Source: Lotus japonicus
Lineage: Eukaryota > Streptophyta > Magnoliopsida > Fabales > Fabaceae
NCBI RefSeq assembly: GCF_012489685.1
Contig: NC_080044.1
Coordinates: 43,834,964 to 43,898,963 of the forward strand
DNA: 64,000 nt
Reading direction: 5' to 3'
Shown: in pieces, positions 55,836-64,000 of the stretch
Layout of the letters: each line of letters starts with the position of its first letter
Position numbering within the stretch: the stretch's first letter is position 1
Program-made: the position numbers and the translations under genes
Notes under the pieces: generated by a model
What the model saw: the letters and a program-made list of their open reading frames with translations, nothing else
The model's database searches: none
Told to the model about the DNA's origin: nothing

Positions 55836-56115
55836 TGGACTAGGCGAGCCCCTAGAGGGGCAACGCCCAGGGTTCGGCCCGCCCAAGGGCGAGAGCCTGG
55901 CCTTAAGTTGGGCCTCAACCTCGGAGGCCCAATTGGCCCAATAGGTAGTACCCAAACTCTATAAATAGGAGGTAGGCATCAATTGTAAGGGACTTTTGCT
56001 CATTTGATGAAATAACACATGAAATTCAGCATTCTTTCTCTCATTCTCATTCTCTCTAGCACATTCTTCCACTCTCTAGGTACTATCCCTATCCGCAATG
56101 TTCATTCCCAGAACA
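55836..56115 (+). repeat. 3' LTR of the 11.1-kb Tat element
   Basis: 280 bp, five differences from the 5' LTR. Preceded by the conserved non-purine stretch GAGCTCGGTGTCTTGT rather than a polypurine tract. Confidence 0.93.
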
Positions 56116-56585
56116 ACATGTGTGTGCGGATATGGGCCGGTTGGGTACTATAGTGCCCATACCCGCACCCATACCCTCTATTGTTTGCGGGTAATTATCT
56201 ATACTCAACCTCATACCCATTTAGCGGTTTTTTACCCTACCCATAGTGGGTATTTTTTGCGGGTACCCTATGATTTTGAGACTCATTGTCATCCATAGAT
56301 TTAGATTTTGGCAAAGATGGATAACTTCCTGTAATGACATTGAATTGTCTAAAGGTGGAGAGCTTCGAGTTGCTACCCACGTGAGTATGGAGACGGGTAC
56401 ATGTAATTTTTAGAAACGCGGGTATGGAGATGGTACTATAGTACCTACCCATTGTCATCCCTACTTAGTTGGAATAAACACAGTAATGTTATACTTTATG
56501 ATATATCTTACACAATCCTGATTTGTGCTACTATCACATTAATTTTTTTTAAGATTAATATGTTGATAATTCTTTATATCTATGA
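56116..56585 (+). repeat. Repeat module B, copy 1 right part (hAT-like end)
   Basis: Continuation of 44647-45006 after the gypsy insertion; collinear with 59238-59705. It contains inverted GGGTACTATAG segments, and its inner right edge on the minus strand reads TAGGGATGACAATGGGT (56466-56450), a terminus style of plant hAT elements. The left hAT end is missing. Confidence 0.65.
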
Positions 56586-57722
56586 CTAGTGTTTTTTCAC
56601 CCGTGCGTTGCACGGGGAATGTGTCTGTCTTATTTGATACGTCGATCAATATGTTGTTTTTTAAAATATATTAAACAACAAATGAAATAGAAGAGTCTGA
56701 AATGCGACTCAAAGTGAACAAAATGACTTCTCTTCTAAGCCTGATTCAGATCAACATGAACTCGTTTGACATTCGTCATGAACATGAAGACAATAGCACA
56801 AATCATAGATATAAGGAATTTCCAACATATTAAACAAAAGATGAAATAAAAGAGTCTATAATACTAAGCAAAATGGTCAAAAAGGCTTAAATTGAAACCT
56901 TTGTTGCATACATTGAAATTTGTGCAATTAATTAACTAATAAAAAGATTGGTTAATGAAAAAACGTATAAGGAGATGGTTTAATGGTGGCTAATAAACAA
57001 TAGATGAGTTAATCTACAGTGAACGCGATTATGCGTGTTCGTTTCCAGTCATATGTTCTCAAAAACTTCTTAGTAGACAACATTGCGCGTGGAGTTTGAA
57101 ATTACCCCTTGTTCATCTACAATGACCAAACAATCTACTTTTATGTACATCGGAAAATAAGTAAATACTTTTATGTACATACACTTGTAAAAAATTGGTA
57201 AATAATTATAAAATAAATTGAAATTATATTACATATGATTTTCAATTAATTCTAACATAAAACTATTTTCATTTAAAAGGTTCATTTCCATGTGATCTTT
57301 TTACGTGAAATTTTTTTAAACTTTTTTTACGTGTAATTTTATATTATTTTTATTATTTTCCAAGATAAGTAGTTCCATTTCAATTTCCACTATTTTTTTA
57401 ATAGTCAGTTTGCCTGCGAAGAGTTTTGTGTGATATTGAGGGAGAGAAGAATGTGAGAGAGTTGAAGAGAGGGATTTGAGGGGAGGAGAAGAGCGGAGCG
57501 ATGCAGTGGAGAAATGAGAAGATTGTGGAAAGAGAGGAGAGGAGAGGAAGAGAAGAGCTTTGACTTAGGTTTAGTTGTAAGGAGAAATCAGGGCACATGT
57601 GACAACAAAAGGGAAACTTACTAAAAATTGACACGTGGATTTTTTTCTTATGAGATTAAACCAGGAGCTGCCACCTCACCAAATCAGTCTTTGAGAAGTT
57701 TTTTTTTTCTAATATATATTGA
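56586..57722 (-). mobile_element. Complete non-autonomous Helitron-like element
   Basis: 1137 bp on the minus strand. 5' end TC AATATATATTAG (57722-57709); 3' end with perfect-stem hairpin CCCGTGCAACGCACGGG, spacer TGAAAAAACA, then CTAG. It is inserted between A and T (57723 and 56585 on the minus strand) without target duplication, as expected for Helitrons. No Rep/helicase; internal frames are purine/pyrimidine-biased and unconvincing. Confidence 0.75.
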
Positions 57723-58930
57723 TATTGATTCTCAATAAGTTGACCACCATTTCTAATTCTGATCCCCCTCTCATTTTTTTTTTCCTCTTTACTGCATTGC
57801 ATTCAATTGTATTAGCACATTTTCTGATGTATTAAAAAAATTGTATTAGCACAACCCTTCATTTGTAATTGTCACTTGATACCAACCAACATTGATTTGA
57901 AAAAAAACACATCACAACGTGAAATTTAGGAAGGAGTGTAATTCCAAATAACAATTTTAAGTAAGCAACAATTTCTTAAGTAATTTACAATTGAGTCAAT
58001 AAAAATATACACTTCAACATAATCAAATTAAAATTAACTAATATAGTTAACAGTACAAATAAATTCTCCCATGCGCTGAACTCCAACCATTTTCTAAAAC
58101 TATTTTCTTCCTATTGTTTTTGCTTGAATTCTCTTCAAATAAGAACCTCTTCCTTTGAAACACACATTGTCTCGTCATGATTCATGACTTCAAAATACTG
58201 GTTCTTTGTATGCTATTGTAACAACCCTTCAGGTCTGTGGAGTTAAGGAATGTAGCAAGGTCTAAATGAACAATCAAACTGGTCACAGTCCATGACATTC
58301 ATATAATGTAGCATAGATTCACATTTATGGTGTGCAAATAACTTGACAGCACCACGGTTCAAAATACTGGTTCTTTGTATGCTATTGTAACAACCCTTCA
58401 GGTCTGTGGAGTTAAGGAATGTAGCAAGGTCTAAATGAACAATCAAACTGGTCACAGTCCATGACATTCATATAATGTAGCATAGATTCACATTTATGGT
58501 GTGCAAATAACTTGACAGCACCACGACTTTCAATTTCAGTGACAAACTGAACCTTATATGGAAAATTAGCATAGTTTCACTTACCCTTCCATAACGCAAC
58601 GTGCTGCTTGACCTCCCCTTCCGCACCTTCAAGATTATGATACTGCTTTGGACATGACGTTGTTCTCTTTTGGAATTATCTCTTTTCATCATCAATCAAT
58701 ACGATCCATCTCTCTCCACCTGGTGAAATACGATAAATTGAAAGTGAAATATCAACGTCAATCACAGATTCACATCACATACACAATCTGAGTTGATCCT
58801 ATTTAGTTCTAGACCATCAGAACTTCCATTACCAAAATGTAGTAGTGAGGAAATATAACGAAATCGAAACAATCTCTCAAAATTCAGACACCAATTCATT
58901 TGATTGCCGGTAAATAAGAAAGAGGAAACA
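57723..58930. other. AT-rich sequence with one tandem duplication; no gene seen
   Basis: Only short frames. The minus-strand frames at 58243-58695 are created by the 169-bp duplication. Confidence 0.4.
58191..58525. repeat. 169-bp tandem duplication
   Basis: CAAAATACTGGTTCTTTGTA begins at 58191 and again at 58360; the two copies are essentially identical to the ends at 58356 and 58525. Confidence 0.93.
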
Positions 58931-59205
58931 CATAAAAAAATACATTTTAAAATTTTAGATTTGATTAGGATTTATGTTGTTTATTTCTTGATTTTATCTT
59001 AATTTATTTTTGATTTATTTTTAGAGTAAAAAAAATACATTTTTAAATTGTAGATTTGATTAGGATTTAGGTGGTTTATTTCTTGATTTTATCTTAATTT
59101 ATTTATTATTTATTTTTAGAGTATTAATTAATATATCCCAAACTTTTTTTTAAAAAGAGTGAGTTTGAAAGTTATAGCTTAAGTTAATTTGTTAATATAT
59201 TCCCA

Positions 59206-59239
<34 letters not shown>

Positions 59240-59705
59240 TGTGTGTGTGGATATGGGCCGGTTGGGTACTATAGTGCTCATACCCGCACTCATACCCTCT
59301 ATTTTTTGCGGGTAATTATCTATACTCAACCTCATACCCATTTAGCGGTTTTTTACCCTACCCATAGTGGGTATTTTTTGCGGGTACCCTATGATTTTGA
59401 GACCCATTGTCATCCATAGATTTATATTTTGGCAAAGATGGATAACTTCCTGTAATGACATTGAGTTGTCTGAAGGTGGAGAGCTTCGAGTTGCTACCCA
59501 CGTGAGTATGAAGACGGGTACATGTAATTTTTAAAAACGCGGGTATGGAGATGGTACTATAGTACCTACCCATTGTCATCCCTACTTAGTTGGAATAAAC
59601 ACAATAATGTTATACTTTATGATATATCTTACACAATCCTGATTTGTGCTACTATCACATTAATTTTTTTTAAGATTAATATGTTGATAATTCTTTATAT
59701 CTATG
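58931..59705 (+). repeat. Repeat module B, copy 2 (uninterrupted)
   Basis: Holds the same order as copy 1: AT-rich repeats, (AAT)n at 59206-59237, then the hAT-like end, with ACATGTGTGTG at the position where copy 1 carries the gypsy element. Similarity stops at 59705, exactly where copy 1 meets the Helitron-like element. Confidence 0.88.
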
Positions 59706-59884
59706 ATTTGTGTTATCGTCTTCATATTTACGAAACGAGTTCCTCTTGGTCTCAATCGGGCTTAGAAGAGAAGTCTTTATGTCCACTTTACTCATCAATT
59801 CTGACTTTTCTATTTCATTCGTTGTTTAATATATTTTTAATAATCAAAGTATTAATTAATATATCAAATACAATAGACATATAT

Positions 59885-59914
59885 CCCGTGCAACGCGCGG
59901 ATAAAAAACACTAG
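59885..59914 (+). mobile_element. Helitron-type 3' terminus
   Basis: CCCGTGCAACGCGCGG (imperfect stem), spacer ATAAAAAACA, CTAG at 59911-59914, then T. Same family as the element at 56586. It may pair with the 5' terminus at 42512. Confidence 0.5.
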
Positions 59915-60397
59915 TATATATTGTAAAAAGTTTGACCATCTGTATTCATGTTCTATGTTTCAATATTTAAAAAAAAAAATTACCATTATTCTATTAGAAA
60001 AAAATAAGTTAATGTTTAAAATTAGGTTTGGTAGCATTTTTAAAGATCATATAATTAGTATAGATTATTATTGCTACTTTACAAAGTATATTAAAAATAT
60101 TAGAGTGATATAAATAGTTATTTCTTTTAATATATTATATATGTTGTTAAAAATAATATTTTAATTATATCGATTCGAGTATTTCAACGTTTCGAACAAT
60201 TATTATCTCTTCTACTATTTATTCAAGTAAAATGAAATCGTGATAATAGTCATTGCAACAGGTTATTTACGTCGTAATACCGCAACACCTGCAACCACGA
60301 CCGCAATTTAAAAACATGGGTCAAACATCAGGTGTCGGCAGTTAGGCTTAGGCTTAACGTTGCCCAGGCTCCACAAAATTCCTGGCTCCGCCACGAC
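59915..60397. other. Right end of the 18.5-kb block
   Basis: AT-rich, then GTTGCCCAGGCTCC and CCTGGCTCCGCCACGAC, the counterpart of the left end at 41941 in inverted sense. No gene. Confidence 0.4.
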
Positions 60398-60488
60398 CCC
60401 CTGTGGGTATCCTATTACACCTTGCTGCAGATTTTCCTGATTAATGTTTAAAGCGTCTTATTGCTTTCAAAAAAAAATAACTTATAGT
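60398..60488 (+). repeat. Right copy of 91-bp direct repeat
   Basis: LINE 3' tail identical to 41850-41940 except two positions; it is followed by CATTAACAAGGG, presumably the original downstream flank. Confidence 0.9.
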
Positions 60489-61873
60489 CATTAACAAGGG
60501 TTAGAAACTGTGTGCCCAAAAAAAATGCAAGAGTTAGGAACTGGAAATTAAAGTACAGTGAAACATTTGATCAGAACATGTAATTCGAGGACAAAGACCT
60601 AATCAATTAATTGGTATTATCAAATATCAGGTATGCATGCATTTAGATACAAGAGACAAATTTTAGAAGGAATAAGAAGGCGTGATATATACGGGATGAG
60701 TAAAAGGGAAGAGGGCTGAGGTGATGGACATGGTGTTGTATTGTTAGAGAAGAATATGAGTGATCCAATGGATACTATCAAATGAAAATTAATGAAAACA
60801 AAAGAGTGTATTACCTAGTAGATATGATAGTGGGGGCATTTTATATAGGGTGAGGCCAATATTACAGTAGTATCCTAATTTTCTACCATACTATTAGCCT
60901 ATTTTTTGGAATTCAGGTGGGGGCTGCATACGTGCCTGCTTAAGGAAAAACCTCATCATTTGATATCACAACATTCAAACTCTTATCAGTGTGCCTTTTA
61001 TATACCCGAGCAGTCTTTTTACTCCTAGTAAATGATGATTCCTGGGATCTTCCTTTATTGCTTTATCTTCTTACAGCTTATTCGGACATTTAGATCCAAG
61101 TCATCTAACCTATTTCCGAAAATAAATTGCTGATCAATGTAGCCAAGTGAAAAAGAAAAGAAAATAAGGGGTTGCTTGGTTTACTCGTTCTCTATTTTCA
61201 TTATGTAAGAAAGCAGAAAATAAGGTTAAAAATATTTTAGCTTGATATTTAGAAAATGTTTTCTTTTAAAATATTTTCTAAAATATGACCAAACAGAAAA
61301 GAAAAAAATTCATTTTCAGAAAATGAAAACGATTAAATGCAGCGAGTTGAAAACGCGGTGGTAGTAGTGGCGATGATGGTGGAGAAAGAAGGTAGAGGTG
61401 GCAATGGTGGTGGCGGTGACGGTGGTGATGAATGATTAAATCAATTTAAAATTTATGTTGTATTCGTATAACAAAACACTTTTACCTTTTATTGAATGAT
61501 TAAATCAAACACATTTTCAATTTTTTCACTTTCTAAAGTTAGAAAACAAAAAGCCAAAAAAAAAATTTAGAAAGTAAAATGGTGTATTAATTACAGCTTT
61601 GAAAACAAAGCTAAAAAGGAGATATAGCAAGCAATGGTGATTAGTAACAACAAAAAGTTAATCACCCACTGTGTAAGACGATCCCCAAAGAAAGAAACCC
61701 CTAAAGCTACGCAACAGTCACGAAACCCACAACCAACCAAAAACAAATGAATCCCAACATAGTAAAAACCAACTTAAAAGCTAAAAGACCTAAAAGCTAA
61801 GGATCAGAAGAGCATGAATGCCAAAAAACAGCCCGCCACACCAACACCAAAAGAAAAATCAGCAAGCCATCAA
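60489..61873. other. No gene seen; possible transposon debris
   Basis: AT-rich. Near 61170 and 61510 there are facing TTTCATTTTCT/AGAAAATG-like runs that may be a decayed MITE, but no clean termini. A GGTGGTGGCGGTGACGG simple stretch lies near 61400. Confidence 0.35.
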
Positions 61874-62110
61874 CTACCACCCATAAGGAGGTCTCCGCGC
61901 AAGGATATGGGCCGCAATTTTGTTTACAACAACCTCATATGGACAATCAAACCTCACGCCCAAGTATTTCCCCATCAGCAAAGCACTCCTCGCTCTAGTC
62001 ATAACACCTTGTCGTTCGGAGAACTCCGCCTGCAGAATCACCAACTGATTCCCTTCGTGAGCCTCAGGAGAGGTTGAGGCTTCTACTACATCCAAGTCAC
62101 ATGAAACCTC
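61874..62110 (-). pseudogene. LINE-like ORF fragment, 3' part
   Basis: Minus-strand frame ending at 61874 (VILQAEFSERQGVMTRARSA, then LLMGKYLGVRFDCPYEVV). Its upstream part lies across the solo LTR at 63655-63730 and the frame is continuous if the LTR and one target copy are ignored. No domain recognised; the AT-hook-like upstream part resembles the non-LTR fragment at 40150-40240. Confidence 0.4.
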
Positions 62111-63654
62111 TGTTAAGTTCAAATGTTGCATACATCGTCTATCATGTTTTGAATGATAAAAATTTTACATAACCTAAATGAAATACTCAAACACTCTATG
62201 TGATTTTCTTTTTCAGGAAATATCTTTCATGGAATCACATCCCCATCGTCTGATGACAAAGTTTGACTACAAGCAAAGCTAAATCAAGTCAAAGTACAAA
62301 GAAGGTCAAAGCTACACGGCAAGCTACATGAGCTCAGTAAAGACAAATTTGTGGATCGTCTAGTCAACAGAAGAAAGAGAAAGAGTTTCAAGACAGACTA
62401 CCTAAGAAAAGAGGGAGTCTAATCTACTACATCGTCTGAACAAAAACATAGTAGAAGACGAGAAGAGTCAAAGCGTCAAGAACAGAAGATCAAGAAGATT
62501 AAAAGAGACAAAGCGTTAGAAATAGAAGATGAGAAGAACCAAAGTGTCAGGATAAGCTATGCAAGAAAGATCTTTGCTAGTAGATCGTCTGAGAATATTG
62601 CAGTTAATGAAGATCAGCGTCGTTTATCTCATGTACGAATGAGGGAAGTGCATTGTCAGAAGAAGGAGTGACATATTCAAATTTTAATCCTCTGACAATC
62701 AAGAAGAGAAAGCAAGTGCAAGCAATCACGTAACATCTCACAAAGCACATCCATATAGGAAATGATTACAACTTTGTCAACATCAATTTCCTCTTTCTCA
62801 CTTGCAAGGACTGGAACAAGGCTCGAAGTGCTACCAACTGCTGACACAAATACACATTATAGCAACGAGTCTCCATCAAAGAAGTACAAGGCATTATATA
62901 CACCTGACGAGAAGACGGTTTGATCTAACGACTAGTTTTCAAGTTGCTCTACACGCTCCAACGACTCTCTACGCATCCATGAAGCACTTAAAGTATAAAA
63001 GGACGACTTGAAGATATTCAGACTTGAGAAAATAAGCTATAACTTTTCATCTGAGTTATTTTCTTCAAAGAGCTCAAGATTCAAATCCTTTCATGGTCTG
63101 AGAGAAGAACCACAGAGTCAAATCCTTTATCCAACTCTCTCTAGAGTTTGAACACAATGTAAACCTCAGAGTCAAATCTCATCCAAACACTTTGTAGTTC
63201 ATTGTGCACTGTGCAGTAAAAGTCTACAATCCCTCTAGTGAGAAGAGAACCATGTAGAACCAGACGATCTTGAAAAAGATCATAGGAGAAGTCCTGTACG
63301 ATACTTGTTAGGGGGGGTCCTTATAAACTTGTTAGGAGGAGTCCTTATAAACTCATTAGGAGGAGTCCTTATAAACTCGTTGGGAGAAGTCCTGTCAAAT
63401 ACTTGTTGTAGGAGAAGTTCTTGATACTTGTTAGTGAAAATCTTGGTTAAGCCAAGGACTCGACATAGCCCTATCATTTGTGGGTGAACCAGGATATATT
63501 GTTGTGTGCTTACTTTCCATTTCTTTACCGTTTTTATATCCGCTGCATCAAACGATTGTGAAAATTCTTTCTAAACTTATATTCGTTTGAAAATTCAAGT
63601 TTTAAAGGGAACACAATTCAAACTCCCTTTCTTGTGTTACTTTTCTCGATATCA
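62111..63654 (+). mobile_element. Solo LTR, copia-like
   Basis: 1544 bp from TGTTAAGTTCAAATG to CTCGATATCA with a 5-bp duplication ACCTC (62106-62110 and 63655-63659). TATA-like AGTATAAAAGG near 62990. The terminal segment (CACAATTCAAACTCCC) resembles SIRE-type LTR ends. It contains a short minisatellite at about 63305-63400 (AGGAGGAGTCCTTATAAACT units of about 24 bp). Confidence 0.85.
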
Positions 63655-63735
63655 ACCTCATCTTGAACCCTCTTCTTCTTACCCTTTTTCTTAACTTTCT
63701 TAGGTCTCCCCCAAGGCCTAGGGGTTTTATTCTTA
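63655..63735 (-). pseudogene. LINE-like ORF fragment, 5' part with AT-hook
   Basis: Minus strand reads KTPRPWGRPKKVKKKGKKKR, an AT-hook-like basic segment, up to the solo LTR target site. It is the upstream neighbour of 61874-62110 before the LTR inserted. Confidence 0.4.
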
Positions 63736-64000
63736 GAAAGTCAAAACATATATGGAGTTTATAAATTTAGATAGTTTGAAAATGAAAAATATTTTTAGAA
63801 AATGAAAAAAAAATTATGTTTTCTAAAACAAAACAGCTCAAATCCTATTTGAAACATTTTCTATTTTGGAAAGGGTCACGTATAGCATGGACCAACTAAA
63901 ATAGTGGTTTATTCATGGATACTAAGCAAAATTTGCTAAAGTATGAAAAAATATATCCTTCTATCTCTTCATCATTCTCTATTTATGATATCTATCCCTC
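63736..64000. other. No gene seen
   Basis: AT-rich sequence to the window end. Confidence 0.3.

Larger units (their letters stand above)
45012..56115 (+). mobile_element. Tat-lineage Ty3/gypsy retrotransposon with antisense gene
   Basis: 11,104 bp, 280-bp LTRs (TGGACT...CA) and a 5-bp duplication ACATG (45007-45011 and 56116-56120). The LTRs differ at five of 280 positions. Sense strand: gag, protease, RT, two RNase H domains, integrase. The double RNase H and the long 3' region with a minus-strand gene point to the Tat/Retand group, where extra antisense ORFs have been reported. Pol is inactivated at several points while the antisense gene is open. The empty target site survives as the related module at 59238. 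Confidence 0.95.

Noticed and set aside
56098..56298. Frame MFIPRTTCVCGYG and its paralogue at 59189-59419
   Set aside because: Translation of GGGTA-rich repeat ends and a microsatellite; both are non-coding repeat module B.
57398..57634. 78-codon Ser/Leu/Phe-rich frame in the Helitron-like element
   Set aside because: Arises from a GA-rich tract on the opposite strand; no domain.
63280..63477. Minus-strand frame with repeated RTPPNEFI units
   Set aside because: Translation of the 24-bp minisatellite inside the solo LTR.
1..64000. CRISPR arrays, operons, prophage or plasmid features
   Set aside because: The window is eukaryotic nuclear DNA; repeats are transposon-derived and no spaced short-repeat array exists.

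Overview
This is plant nuclear DNA, probably from a legume. The evidence is one intron-rich, fully colinear plant gene followed by about 50 kb of nested retroelements whose LTR styles (SIRE/Maximus-like, chromovirus-like, Tat-lineage Ty3/gypsy with an antisense gene) are familiar from Fabaceae. The family assignment is inference; no bacterial, organellar, rRNA, tRNA or CRISPR features were seen.

Region 1 (1-12.6 kb) holds the only cellular gene: peroxisomal LON2 protease on the minus strand. I could trace 17 exons with consistent GT-AG borders and phase, giving 897 codons, all catalytic motifs and a C-terminal SKL peroxisome signal. Its introns contain two tRNA-like SINEs, a TRIM/copia remnant and a Helitron-type 3' end.

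Region 2 (13.6-21.6 kb) has a very young Ty1/copia element (13767-18819, LTRs differing at one of 140 bases) that landed in a SINE-like repeat, and a 5'-truncated LINE tail carrying an RNase H domain with a 15-bp target duplication.

Region 3 (21.6-35.4 kb) holds a 6.0-kb internally deleted Tat-lineage gypsy element (21601-27606), a PIF/Harbinger-like TIR element (28920-29794), a Helitron-type end, and a SIRE-like solo LTR (31973-33203). The remainder is AT-rich sequence without recognisable genes.

Region 4 (35.4-41.9 kb) has a 4.1-kb solo LTR (35398-39493), a truncated non-LTR element (39650-41310) and another LINE RNase H tail.

Region 5 (41.9-60.4 kb) is an 18.5-kb nested block bracketed by 91-bp direct repeats. 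Its core is an 11.1-kb Tat-lineage gypsy element (45012-56115). The sense gag-pol is damaged at four places, including loss of the integrase motif that carries the catalytic Glu. Its antisense accessory gene (51739-54353) remains open across one small intron (842 codons), and the TATA-containing region upstream of that gene is tandemly duplicated (2 x 618 bp). This is the most interesting feature of the window. Around it lie Helitron ends, a complete 1.14-kb Helitron-like element, two copies of a (TAA)n-containing repeat module and tandem repeats.

Region 6 (60.5-64 kb) has a LINE-like ORF fragment split by a 1.5-kb solo LTR (62111-63654). Nearly every mobile element was delimited here by matching target-site duplications read directly from the sequence.
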